Notes under the pieces: model-generated
The model's database searches: none
What the model saw: only the letters and a program-made list of their open reading frames with translations
Told to the model about the DNA's origin: nothing
NCBI GenBank assembly: GCA_036389795.1
Contig: DASVWD010000149.1
Span: 1 to 40,765 of the forward strand
Origin: Longimicrobium sp.
GTDB lineage: Bacteria > Gemmatimonadota > Gemmatimonadetes > Longimicrobiales > Longimicrobiaceae
Direction: 5' to 3'
DNA length: 40,765 nucleotides
Made by a program: the position numbers and the translations under genes
Part shown: piece after piece, positions 1 to 7,266 of the stretch
Numbering within the stretch: position 1 is the stretch's first letter
How the letters are laid out: every line of letters begins with the position of its first letter

Positions 1-1446
1 CCGGCCGCCGCCCAGCGGCCGGACCTCGGCGCGCTGGACGCGTACGTCGCGCGGGCGGTGCGCGAGTGGCGGGTGCCGGGGCTGGCGATCGCGGTGGTGA
101 AGGGCGACTCGGTGGTCTTCGAGAAGGGCTACGGCACGCGCACGAAGGGGCGCGACGAGCCGGTGGACGAGCACACGCTCTTCGCCGTGGGGTCCACCAC
201 GAAGGCGTTCACCGTGGCGGCGCTGTCGATGCTGGCGGACTCGGGGCGGGTGGCGTGGGACGACCCGGTGACCAGGCACCTGCCGGCGTTCTCGCTGGCC
301 GACCCGTACGTCACCCGCGAGATCACCGTGCGCGACCTGGTCACCCACCGCACCGGCGTGGCGGCCGACGACCAGCTCTGGCTGCTGGGCTACCCGCGCG
401 CCGAGATCGTGCGGCGGATGCGCTGGCTGCCGCGCGCGGCCGGCCTGCGCTCGGAGTACGCGTACAACAACAACATGTTCGTCGTCGCCGGCGAGGTGGT
501 GGGCGCCGCGTCGGGGAGCACCTGGGACGCGTTCGTGGCGCGCCGGATCTACGCGCCGCTGGCGATGGCGGAGACGTTCCCCACGCTGGCCGCCGCGCGC
601 GCTCGGCCCAACCTGGCCACGCCGCACGACCTGCGCGGCGACACCGTGGCCGCCATCCCGTACCGCGACATCGACAACGTGGGCCCGGCGGGGTCGATGA
701 TGTCGTCCGCGCACGACATGGCGCGCTGGCTCCGCTTCCAGCTCGACAGCGCGCGGCTGAACGGACGGCGGCTGGTCTCGGCGCGGCAGCACGCCGCCTG
801 GACCACCCCGCAGTTCGTGGTGCCGCTGGAGCGCTTCTACCCGGCGGCGCGCGCGGCCGGGACGCACCTGGCGGCGTACGGGCTGGGGTGGTTCCTCCAG
901 GACTACCGGGGGCGCCTGGTGGCGATGCACACCGGGAGCATCGACGGGATGAGCGCCATCGTGGGGATGCTCCCCGAGGAGGGCGTGGGCGTGGTGGTCC
1001 TGGCCAACCTGGACCACGCCGAGGTGCGCCACGCGCTGATGTACCGCGTCTTCGACCTGTACCTGGGCGCGCCGGAGCGTGACTGGAGCGCGGAGCTGCG
1101 CCGCCTCTACGCCGCGGCCGGCCGGCAGCGCGAGTCGGTGCGGGTGACGGGCACCCGCCCCACCCTGCCGCTGGCCCGCTACGCCGGCACCTACGCCGAC
1201 TCGCTCTACGGCGACCTGCGGGTGCGGCTCGAGGGCGGCAGGCTCGTGGCCGCGCTGGGGCCGCGGCTCGCCGGCACGCTGGAGCACCGCGCCTACGACA
1301 CCTTCGCGATCCGCTGGAGCGACGCGGGGCTGGGCGAGAGCACGGTCACCTTCTCGCTCGACGCGCGCGGCACCGTCGCCGCCGCCACGGTGGACGGCCG
1401 CCCCTTCGCCCGCGCGGCCGAGCCGGCGGCCTCCGACGCTCGCTGA
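1..1446 (+). CDS. Serine hydrolase of the beta-lactamase/PBP4* class (5' end cut off)
   Basis: This is a serine hydrolase with the beta-lactamase class C/penicillin-binding fold, probably a peptidase or esterase acting outside the cytoplasm. The frame is open to base 1, so the true start and any signal peptide lie upstream; the first in-window start (GTG 58) falls inside the domain. Numbering from it, the S-x-x-K motif is S46-T-T-K49, the Y-x-N motif Y136-N-N138, and the third motif H291-T-G293, HTG being common in the esterase-like branch in place of KTG. The last roughly 85 residues (YAGTYADSLYGDLRV onward) look like the DUF3471-type beta domain often found behind this fold. A MITE-like element and an intrinsic terminator follow. 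The substrate cannot be told from sequence. Confidence 0.88.
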   Translation, partial: PAAAQRPDLGALDAYVARAVREWRVPGLAIAVVKGDSVVFEKGYGTRTKGRDEPVDEHTLFAVGSTTKAFTVAALSMLADSGRVAWDDPVTRHLPAFSLADPYVTREITVRDLVTHRTGVAADDQLWLLGYPRAEIVRRMRWLPRAAGLRSEYAYNNNMFVVAGEVVGAASGSTWDAFVARRIYAPLAMAETFPTLAAARARPNLATPHDLRGDTVAAIPYRDIDNVGPAGSMMSSAHDMARWLRFQLDSARLNGRRLVSARQHAAWTTPQFVVPLERFYPAARAAGTHLAAYGLGWFLQDYRGRLVAMHTGSIDGMSAIVGMLPEEGVGVVVLANLDHAEVRHALMYRVFDLYLGAPERDWSAELRRLYAAAGRQRESVRVTGTRPTLPLARYAGTYADSLYGDLRVRLEGGRLVAALGPRLAGTLEHRAYDTFAIRWSDAGLGESTVTFSLDARGTVAAATVDGRPFARAAEPAASDAR

Positions 1447-1478
1447 TCCCGGATTCCGAGGTCGATCGTGCGACGAGG

Positions 1479-1592
1479 ATGTCATCCTGGGAGAGCCGCT
1501 GCGCCGAACCTGCTCCGGCACCAGTGTCTGGCGGCGACCGCTGGAGCGGAGGCGAGTCTCGTGAGGACGCTCCCTCAGTCTCAGGATGACAT
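1479..1592. repeat. MITE-like intergenic element, copy A
   Basis: This non-coding element has inverted ends: ATGTCATCCTG on the left and CAGGATGACAT on the right. It carries the internal motif GAGCCGCTGCGCCGAACC shared with copies at 18086-18251 and, in variant form, 35105-35284. It lies between the hydrolase stop and the terminator. No transposase is encoded in it. Confidence 0.7.
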
Positions 1593-1632
1593 TTTGGTTG
1601 GCGTTGCGGTGTTGCCAGGAATGCAAAGACAC

Positions 1633-1674
1633 GGCCCCGCCGCGGGAGATTCGCGGCGGGGCCTTTTGTCGTTA
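1633..1674 (+). terminator. Intrinsic terminator after the serine hydrolase
   Basis: A 12-bp GC stem (1633-1644 with 1652-1663), a 7-nt loop and then TTTTGTCGTT. The stem core GCCCCGCCGCG is shared with the hairpins at 5022-5055 and 7184-7217. Confidence 0.85.
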
Positions 1675-1691
1675 CCCGGAAGCGAGGCGGT

Positions 1692-2573
1692 TCACCCGCC
1701 TCCCGCCGGCGGCGCGGGCCGGCGCGCCGCGTACTCGCACACCAGGTCGAGCGCCAGCGCCTCGTGGCTGCCGGGGCGCGGGGTGACCCACACCGTCGCG
1801 CCCTTGTCGGTGCGCACCGTGCGTCCACGCAGGATCGCCGTCCGGCTGCGGAGCTGCGTCCGTTCCTTCGCGCAGTCGTAGTCGGCGCCGTAGACGAGCG
1901 CGTCGTAGCGCCCCGAGGGGTCCGGCACCGGCTCCGGCTCGTCGATGCGCACGCGGGCGCGGTAGACGCCGGCGCCGCTCCGCGAGATCGAAGTGGTGTC
2001 GATGGCCAGGCGCGCGCCCCGGGGGTTGAAGCCGAGCACGGTCCACTCCGGTCCCGGCGCAGGCAGATTCGACTCGCCGGAGGCGGCGCCGCGCCGGGCG
2101 GCTTCGTCGTAGATCCCCGGCCCGTGGTACACACGCGCCAGCCGCGGCTCGCCGCCGGGCTGCTCCGGCCGGATCCCCACCAGCACCGCCGAGCGGCCCC
2201 GCGCCCACGCGCGGAAGCCGTCCATGCTGTCCACCGGCGGACCGAGCGCCTGCCGGAGCGAGTCGACCACGGCGCGCAGCCGCGCCTCGGGGTCGGCGGC
2301 CGGCTCCCACACCGCCGTCCCCACCAGCCGCCCCGAGCCGATCATCGCCACCGCCACCACGTCGCCGGCCGAGCGGAAGCGCAGCTCGCCCGTCTCGTAG
2401 GTGCGCACGTGGCGGAAGCCGCGCGCCTCCAGCAGCGTGCGCACGCTGTCGGCCGGCGTGCCGTACGGGATGTTCGCGAAGGTGATGTGGTTCTGCGCGG
2501 CCGCCGGGGCCGCGGCGAGACAGGCCGTGCATGACACGGCCGCGCAGATGCGGGAGATGCCTGGGATCGCCAT
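1692..2573 (-). CDS. Exported protein with a surface-adhesin-E-like C-terminal domain
   Basis: Predicted 293-residue secreted protein. Residues 1-26 form a signal peptide ending in AAPAAAQ. Residues about 28-130 form a compact alpha/beta region of unknown family. Residues about 180-280 (WTVLGFNPRGARLAIDTTSI, then a YDALVYGADYDCAKERTQLR stretch) resemble the adhesin-E type domain, in which a conserved Asp-Cys pair and a basic turn precede the final strand. That match is from pattern memory and is tentative. The start at 2573 has no clear ribosome-binding site but gives a complete signal peptide. A promoter candidate lies at 2638-2666. The neighbouring minus-strand gene (2715-3257) also encodes an exported protein, but each has its own promoter-like sequence. 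Confidence 0.75.
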   Translation of the reverse strand: MAIPGISRICAAVSCTACLAAAPAAAQNHITFANIPYGTPADSVRTLLEARGFRHVRTYETGELRFRSAGDVVAVAMIGSGRLVGTAVWEPAADPEARLRAVVDSLRQALGPPVDSMDGFRAWARGRSAVLVGIRPEQPGGEPRLARVYHGPGIYDEAARRGAASGESNLPAPGPEWTVLGFNPRGARLAIDTTSISRSGAGVYRARVRIDEPEPVPDPSGRYDALVYGADYDCAKERTQLRSRTAILRGRTVRTDKGATVWVTPRPGSHEALALDLVCEYAARRPAPPAGGG

Positions 2574-2637
2574 CGGAGTACGGGAGAGGTGGAGCGGGGC
2601 GGCGGGAGCCGGGGCGCAGGAAATGGCCCGCGGGTGA

Positions 2638-2666
2638 AAGCTACGCCGCGCGCCGGAGATGCGCCA
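2638..2666 (-). promoter_or_regulatory. Promoter candidate for gene 1692-2573
   Basis: On the minus strand, -35 TGGCGC (2666-2661), 17-bp spacer, -10 TAGCTT (2643-2638), giving a leader of about 60 nt. It resembles the TTGNNN-N17-TANNTT pattern seen elsewhere in the window. Confidence 0.4.
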
Positions 2667-2714
2667 GATGTTTTCTCCTCGCTCCGGCGTGCCGGCCGTG
2701 CCACGCCGCCTCGT

Positions 2715-3257
2715 TCAGGGCCGGAGGGTGAGCCCGAGCGCGAGCCCGCGTCCGCGGCCGCCAGGAGGCGCCGCCGCGGCGGCCCCGAGCGGGACCGGCT
2801 CCCACGCCTCGCGCCCCCGCGCGGCGCCGATCACCCCGCCCGCGATGGCGCCGAAGCCGGCGCCCACGGCGGCGCCGATCGCCGGCAGGCCCTCGTTGCA
2901 CTCGGGGTCGGTGCACGACAGGCCGAAGAGGGCGCCGGCCGCCGCCCCTGCCAGGAACCCGATCCCGGCCATCCGCAGGGCGCTCTTCCCGCGCTCCCCC
3001 CGCCCCCGCGACACCTCCAGCCGCGTGATCGCGCCGCGGGGGACCGCCGTGAGCGTCCGCTCCGGGCCGCGCGCCAGGAACAGCGTGTCCACCGAGAGGC
3101 TGGCGACGCGCCCGGCCTGCCGGTCGATCGCCAGCGCCGGGGCCGTGACGCGCACCCGCGTCCCCTCCGCCAGGCGGGGCGCGTCCTGCGCGTGCAGCGC
3201 GGGCGCGGCGAGCACGGCCACGGCGAACGGGAGCCGGAGGAGGACGCGGCGCTTCAT
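2715..3257 (-). CDS. Exported glycine-rich protein of unknown function
   Basis: Predicted 180-residue exported protein. The start at 3257 (MKRRVLLRL) is preferred because it begins directly with a signal peptide, cleaved near LHA|QDAP; a longer open frame reaches 3341 but adds non-signal sequence that would overlap the promoter. Residues about 28-90 are a beta-rich region containing GTRVRVTAPAL, as in small SH3/Sm-like envelope domains. Residues about 95-150 form a glycine/alanine-rich hydrophobic hairpin resembling glycine-zipper membrane segments (AGIGFLAGAAAGALFG and AAVGAGFGAIAGGVIGAA). Two cysteines (CTDPEC) sit between the halves. No family is assigned; an envelope-inserted role is inference. 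Confidence 0.75.
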   Translation of the reverse strand: MKRRVLLRLPFAVAVLAAPALHAQDAPRLAEGTRVRVTAPALAIDRQAGRVASLSVDTLFLARGPERTLTAVPRGAITRLEVSRGRGERGKSALRMAGIGFLAGAAAGALFGLSCTDPECNEGLPAIGAAVGAGFGAIAGGVIGAARGREAWEPVPLGAAAAAPPGGRGRGLALGLTLRP

Positions 3258-3303
3258 CTTCGTCCGGGAAGGAAGGAGCAGGGAGACGGAGGTCGCGGGA
3301 AAA

Positions 3304-3332
3304 TCGTAAGCGCTGCCCGGGACGGGGACAAG
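3304..3332 (-). promoter_or_regulatory. Promoter candidate for gene 2715-3257
   Basis: Minus strand: -35 TTGTCC (3332-3327), 17-bp spacer, -10 TACGAT (3309-3304). The same -35 hexamer with the same spacing is found at 10803. Confidence 0.5.
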
Positions 3333-3429
3333 CAGATCCACCGATCACACCGCTTGAAGATCGTCCGTGTCATCGCACCTGCTCGACCCCCGCGAGCGGT
3401 CGGGTCCAGCGCCCTTCTCGGACCACCAG

Positions 3430-3511
3430 ACACGCGGAGTAGATTCCTCGGTCGCGCCCAACCTGTCGTGCCGAAGAAACTTACGTCGGGCGCTCCCTCG
3501 GAATGACATCT
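3430..3511. repeat. Degenerate half-copy of the MITE-like element
   Basis: One end matches the family (GGCGCTCCCTCGGAATGACAT, the last base at 3511), with an inner GTAGATTCCTCGGTCGC motif like copy B. The opposite terminal repeat is not recognisable, so this looks like a decayed or truncated copy. Confidence 0.45.
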
Positions 3512-3541
3512 TCCCGATCCCGCGAATCGGCATCAAACCCC

Positions 3542-3576
3542 TTGCATGTGTGTACTGGTTAGTATACACTACACAC
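3542..3576 (+). promoter_or_regulatory. Promoter and overlapping operator-like dyads of the XRE gene
   Basis: -35 TTGCAT (3542-3547), 17-bp spacer, -10 TACACT (3565-3570). Two dyads overlap it: GTGTGTA (3548-3554) with TACACAC (3570-3576), and TAGT (3560-3563) with ACTA (3568-3571). A repressor bound here would cover the -10 box, as expected for autoregulation by the HTH protein encoded just downstream. The assignment is inference. Confidence 0.45.
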
Positions 3577-3594
3577 CAGCCAGTCGATGGGAGC

Positions 3595-3954
3595 ATGCGG
3601 ATGGCAGGCCTGGGAGAATTCCTGCGTGAGCGGCGCGAGGTGCTGCGGCAGGGCGATCGGCGGTACTCGGTGCGCCAGGTGGCCGCGCGCGTCGGGGTGC
3701 AGCCCTCGTACCTCAGCAAGGTCGAGCGCGACGAGGTGTCGCCGCCGTCGGAGGAGACGCTGGTGCGGCTGGCGCGCGAGCTGGACGTGGAGCCCGACCT
3801 GCTCCTGGCGCTGGCGGGCAAGGTCTCCAGCGACCTGCTGGAGGCCATCCGGAGGCGCCCGCTCCTCTTCGGGCAGCTCATCCGGGAGCTGCGCGACCTC
3901 CCCGACCACGCCGTGCTCCGGCTGGTGCGCGAGGTCCGCGACGGGAGCTGGTGA
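3595..3954 (+). CDS. XRE-family helix-turn-helix transcriptional regulator
   Basis: Predicted 119-residue DNA-binding protein. Residues about 5-70 form a Cro/C1-type HTH: GEFLRERREVL, then YSVRQVAARVGVQPSYLSKVERDEVSPPSEETLVRLARELDVEPD, where QVAARVG and PSYLSKVE are the two HTH helices. The C-terminal 45 residues are a short helical tail. The frame is open much further upstream (to 3367), but that part lies over a repeat remnant and the promoter. ATG 3595 has GGGAG just upstream; ATG 3601 is an alternative. The next gene starts 34 bp downstream on the same strand, so the two may be cotranscribed and functionally linked. The C-terminal tail is too short for a recognised effector domain. Confidence 0.85.
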   Translation: MRMAGLGEFLRERREVLRQGDRRYSVRQVAARVGVQPSYLSKVERDEVSPPSEETLVRLARELDVEPDLLLALAGKVSSDLLEAIRRRPLLFGQLIRELRDLPDHAVLRLVREVRDGSW

Positions 3955-3988
3955 CGGTGAAGCCGCAACCCACATTCGGGAGGCCGTG

Positions 3989-4999
3989 ATGATCGAGCTG
4001 CAGCAGGACGCGCTGGTGTTCCGCTTCCCCGACGTGCACGAGCACGCGGTGCTCCGCGTCGAGTTCCAGCGCACGCTCCGCATCCCCGACGACGCCCAGA
4101 GCTATCCGCTGCCGCCGGGGCTCGGCCGCTTCCCGCTGCGGCACGTGGACGACTTCGCCGGGCGCGTCCCCGAGGCGTGGCTGCGGCACGGCGGGGTGAT
4201 GCTGCCGATGTACCAGGCCGAGGCGATGTGGCTGAACTTCCGCTCGCCGCACGGCTACCCGTTCGCGGTGAAGGTGGCCACGGGCAAGATCAACGCGGTC
4301 ACCGGCGAGGAGTGGCGCGACGGGCTCAACCGCGGGCCGCAGGACTACTTGCCCGTCCCCGAGCAGCCGTGGCTCGACGGCTACTGCGTGGAGAAGGGGT
4401 ACGTCCGCCAGTTCGTGGCCATGCCGCTCGGCTCCGGCTACAGCGCCGAGGAGCAGGTCACGGGGAAGGCCGAGCACGGCGGCCTGCAGGTCTCGGCCTA
4501 CCCGATGACGCGCGAGGCGTACGAGCGGCTGCTCGAGGAGCGCAGCCGCAGGCCCCCGGCGGCGAGGTTCTCGGCCGCCGCGATGCCCGCCGCCCCGGCG
4601 GCGATGGAGATGGGGCTGGCGCCCGGGGGGCGGATGCGGCAGGAGATCTACACGGACCGGCGGCAGCTCGCGGACTGGGACCAGGGCCGCACCAGCCGCT
4701 GCTTCGTGCACATCGCCAACTCGCTGGTCTGGCGCCAGGTCACGGGCGAGAGCCCGCCGACGGTGCCTCCCACGGCGGCCGAGTACACGCGCGCCGGGCT
4801 CCCCTGGTTCGAGTACTACGCCGAGCGGCAGACGGCGGTGGACGGCTCGCCGGTGCTCAGGGGGCTGAAGAGCATCCTGGGGCTGGGCAGGGAGAAGGGC
4901 GACGTCCCCCTCCCCGAGAACGAGCCGGTCGCCCCGGCCAACGTGGTCGAGTTGCGCCAGGGCCTGCGCAAGGACCAGGTGCGCGAGGGCGTGTTCTGA
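3989..4999 (+). CDS. Conserved protein of unknown function downstream of the XRE regulator
   Basis: Predicted 336-residue soluble protein with no signal peptide or membrane segment. I recognise its sequence style as a conserved uncharacterised family (YPLPPGLGRFPLRHVDD, VMLPMYQAEAMWLNF, AVKVATGKINAVTGEEW, QPWLDGYCVEKGYVRQFVAM) but know no assigned function. Residues 1-180 form one dense conserved block. A variable Ala/Pro-rich linker (about 185-205) follows, then a second block (MGLAPGGRMRQEIY, RCFVHIANSLVWRQVTGE, TAAEYTRAGLPWFEYY). Aromatic and acidic residues are abundant, as in ligand-binding proteins. ATG 3989 is chosen because CGGGAGG lies a few bases upstream. The XRE gene precedes it by 34 bp, and a shared bidirectional terminator follows. 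Confidence 0.8.
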   Translation: MIELQQDALVFRFPDVHEHAVLRVEFQRTLRIPDDAQSYPLPPGLGRFPLRHVDDFAGRVPEAWLRHGGVMLPMYQAEAMWLNFRSPHGYPFAVKVATGKINAVTGEEWRDGLNRGPQDYLPVPEQPWLDGYCVEKGYVRQFVAMPLGSGYSAEEQVTGKAEHGGLQVSAYPMTREAYERLLEERSRRPPAARFSAAAMPAAPAAMEMGLAPGGRMRQEIYTDRRQLADWDQGRTSRCFVHIANSLVWRQVTGESPPTVPPTAAEYTRAGLPWFEYYAERQTAVDGSPVLRGLKSILGLGREKGDVPLPENEPVAPANVVELRQGLRKDQVREGVF

Positions 5000-5021
5000 A
5001 GACCGTCAGGACCGCAGACGA

Positions 5022-5055
5022 GAAGCCCCGCCGCGAGAGCTCGCGGCGGGGCTTC
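5022..5055. terminator. Bidirectional hairpin between convergent genes
   Basis: Near-perfect palindrome with 16-bp arms (GAAGCCCCGCCGCGAG at 5022-5037, its complement at 5040-5055). It lies between the plus-strand gene ending at 4999 and the minus-strand rloB ending at 5100, so it can terminate both. The left arm is identical to 7184-7199 on the other side of the RloAB module. Confidence 0.75.
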
Positions 5056-5099
5056 GTCATCGTGGAACGTGAACCTGTGGCTTTCCGCGAGCCGGAACG

Positions 5100-5750
5100 C
5101 TACAGGCGCTCGGATTTCCCGAATTGCCGGATGCGCTCCGTGAGCCGGTACACGCCGGTCGAGGGGTTCGCGCCCTCCGAGTCCGCTCCTGCATGGCGGC
5201 GGTCGAGAGCCTCCGCCCTCTTGACCGCGTCCGCGTACCCCGCCGCCACGTCTTCGAACCGCACGTGCTTGTCGTAGTTAGGCAGGTGCTTCCGCAGGCG
5301 CCGGCGAGCGTCACCCGCGTTCAGGTGTGCCGTGTGCTCGGCGAAGTGCAGGAGCAGCCACAGCTCGAAGCAGGGATTCGACACCGCGAGATTGACCCGG
5401 TTCCTCCCCGCCAGAGTCCGCGCTTCCACCAGGCGAGCGTGCACGTCGACGTCGATGACACACCAGACTTCGTCGTAAGCGAGGTTCTCGTCGCGTGCAC
5501 GCCGTGCCTCGCGAGCCGCAGCCTCGCTGATGTCGATCGCGTGCTGTACCAGCGCCATCGGGTCGCCACCCGGAGCGACCACGTGGACGCGGACCGTGGT
5601 GGTCCCGTGAGCGAGCCGGAACTCGTTGATGTACTCCGGCTCCGTCACCGTTCCTTCGCAGACCACCAGGATCAGCGGGAGGGGATCGCGAGAAGCGGGG
5701 TGGCGCCTGAGATCACGGGTTTCCTCCCGGCGTGGGCCGCGTCGGGCCAT
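5100..5750 (-). CDS. rloB: RloB-family Toprim-like protein
   Basis: Predicted 216-residue RloB-like protein, the second gene of an ATPase/nuclease-like pair. An N-terminal basic stretch is followed by a Toprim-like core: hydrophobic strand LILVVCEG with acidic residue E32, then the D100-V-D102 pair in VWCVIDVDVH. The family hallmark SNPCFELW lies at 124-131. These acidic residues suggest metal-dependent nucleic-acid cleavage, which is inference from the fold. ATG 5750 shares its A with the TGA stop of the ATPase gene (TGATG), indicating translational coupling; a TTG one codon earlier is less likely. RloA/RloB genes were first noted linked to restriction loci, and related ATPase+Toprim pairs such as PARIS and OLD-like systems act against phage. 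The region has lower GC than the flanking genes, consistent with transfer. Confidence 0.85.
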   Translation of the reverse strand: MARRGPRREETRDLRRHPASRDPLPLILVVCEGTVTEPEYINEFRLAHGTTTVRVHVVAPGGDPMALVQHAIDISEAAAREARRARDENLAYDEVWCVIDVDVHARLVEARTLAGRNRVNLAVSNPCFELWLLLHFAEHTAHLNAGDARRRLRKHLPNYDKHVRFEDVAAGYADAVKRAEALDRRHAGADSEGANPSTGVYRLTERIRQFGKSERL

Positions 5751-7042
5751 CAACCACCCACAATCTTGCGGAGGTCCGGCGAGCGCACCGACGGAACCGC
5801 TCCGTAGCGCCCCTGGAGGTAGCCCCTCTCCAGGTTCTCGTACTTTCGCGCCCGGAAGTCTGTGAGTGGAAACAGCCGGGTGGCGCCATCGTCGCCCTTC
5901 TCCGTGAACCAGATCTGGTCCCTGCGCAGGATGCTGGTGTCGAGCAGGTTCGTGTCGTGGGTGTTGAAGACCAGTTGTGCGTTGTTGCGGTTCGTAGTGG
6001 GGTCGTTGAAGATGTTCACGATCTCTATCGCCAGGTGTGGATGCAGGCTGCGGTCCAACTCATCCACTACCAAAGTCCCGCCCGTAGCGAGAACGTCCAC
6101 CATTAGCCCAGCCAGAGAGAACAGTGTCCGCGTGCCCTGAGATTCGTGATCGAACGGTAGAGCGAATCCGTCGGATGTGCCTGACTCGTGCTTCAGTTGA
6201 ACGCGTGGAGACCGGCGAATGGCATTGGGCACTTCATCAACTGACAAACTATCGTCTCCATGACCACGAAACATATCTAGGACGACCTCAACTACATCAG
6301 CCAGGTCGACCTCTTCCTCAACCTCAAGATTGGTAATCCCTAGGTCCGCCGATTTGAGCATAGATAGAACAGCAGCTCGATACGAATCGTCCATGCATCG
6401 CTCCGCAACGCGGGCTTCGATGAGGCTTCGCGTACGATTATCGACGATCGACAGGCTTCGAGAGAACCAGTTGTAGATCGGAGCCAAAGCTTCGTGGTTG
6501 TTCTGCACCGCTGCTGACAGGAAGAGACTGTTCGGTCGTGTAAGAGTGCTGATCGAGCGGTTCTCACCGGCAAGCAATCGGCTGAAGGAAAACTCCTCTT
6601 TCCGAGCAGCATCACGGATGAACCACTCCTGCTTCCGTCCCTTGGGATAGGCGTGAAGCCATTCCTCAAGAACGCGCGAAGAGTTGACTATAAAACCGTA
6701 TTCGTATCGAACACCATCGAGTACGAGATCTATCGCAAAAAGCGACGGCTCGTAACTCATCTTGGAATCGAGAGCGAATGGGACCCGCGCAATCCCGCCA
6801 TCCGGCCTCCAAGAACGTTGCGATCTTGTAACCGCAGAGCGCATGAACGACAGAGCATCGAACAGCGTCGACTTCCCCGACGCGTTCGCACCGTAGACCG
6901 CCGCCACGCGCAGCAGGTCCAGGTCGTAGCGGTCGACGCGGACGAGCGACTCCGCGTGCCCGGATAGCGGTGACGCTACGAGCGAAAACTCCTGCTCGTC
7001 GCGGATCGACCGGTGGTTTTCGACTCGGAAGCGAATCAGCAC
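5750..7042 (-). CDS. rloA: RloA-type AAA/ABC-like ATPase of the defence pair
   Basis: Predicted 430-residue SMC/ABC-like ATPase (AAA_15/AAA_21 type). GTG 7042 is chosen because AGGAGG stands 6 nt before it and the protein then starts with the typical MLIRFRVENHRSI strand; a longer frame reaches 7108. Walker A is GANASGKST (K57), Walker B is LVVDELD (D327-E328), the ABC-like signature region is SQGTRTLFSLAGL, and the switch His is H362 in FNTHDTN. The long insertion between Walker A and the signature is lid/dimerisation material. The likely role is ATP-dependent sensing that controls the Toprim partner RloB encoded directly downstream. No restriction-modification genes accompany the pair here. 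The 220-bp upstream region is AT-richer; I could not assign a promoter. Confidence 0.87.
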   Translation of the reverse strand: MLIRFRVENHRSIRDEQEFSLVASPLSGHAESLVRVDRYDLDLLRVAAVYGANASGKSTLFDALSFMRSAVTRSQRSWRPDGGIARVPFALDSKMSYEPSLFAIDLVLDGVRYEYGFIVNSSRVLEEWLHAYPKGRKQEWFIRDAARKEEFSFSRLLAGENRSISTLTRPNSLFLSAAVQNNHEALAPIYNWFSRSLSIVDNRTRSLIEARVAERCMDDSYRAAVLSMLKSADLGITNLEVEEEVDLADVVEVVLDMFRGHGDDSLSVDEVPNAIRRSPRVQLKHESGTSDGFALPFDHESQGTRTLFSLAGLMVDVLATGGTLVVDELDRSLHPHLAIEIVNIFNDPTTNRNNAQLVFNTHDTNLLDTSILRRDQIWFTEKGDDGATRLFPLTDFRARKYENLERGYLQGRYGAVPSVRSPDLRKIVGG

Positions 7043-7183
7043 GGCTTCCCTCCTGCGGATCAGCAGAATGCACCAGGATTGCGGTTTTATGGATCTTCGC
7101 GCACACAATCTGCGCGTTCAGCATCGAAAAGTACATAGATACGCATAACCCTGCGCATAGAGAGGACCCCTCATACAACGGCA

Positions 7184-7217
7184 GAAGCCCCGCCGCGAGT
7201 GCTCGCGGCGGGGCTCC
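7184..7217 (-). terminator. Hairpin terminator of the PQQ-lipoprotein operon
   Basis: 14-bp arms (AGCCCCGCCGCGAG at 7186-7199 with 7202-7215) around a 2-base centre. It is 50 bp past the stop of the leftward gene 7267-8412 and upstream of rloA. It is nearly the same sequence as 5022-5055. Confidence 0.65.
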
Positions 7218-7266
7218 CGTGGTTCGGCCGTGCCCACGGCTGGGGATGGCGGGAAAGGGCGCGCGC

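Noticed and set aside
1479-1592. Short plus-strand reading frames in the MITE-like element
   Set aside because: No ribosome-binding site or protein-like composition, and frames are not kept between copies.
7043-7183. Promoter for rloA in the AT-richer upstream region
   Set aside because: Several TA-rich hexamers and TTG triplets are present, but none pairs at 16-18 bp spacing, so I cannot place a promoter.
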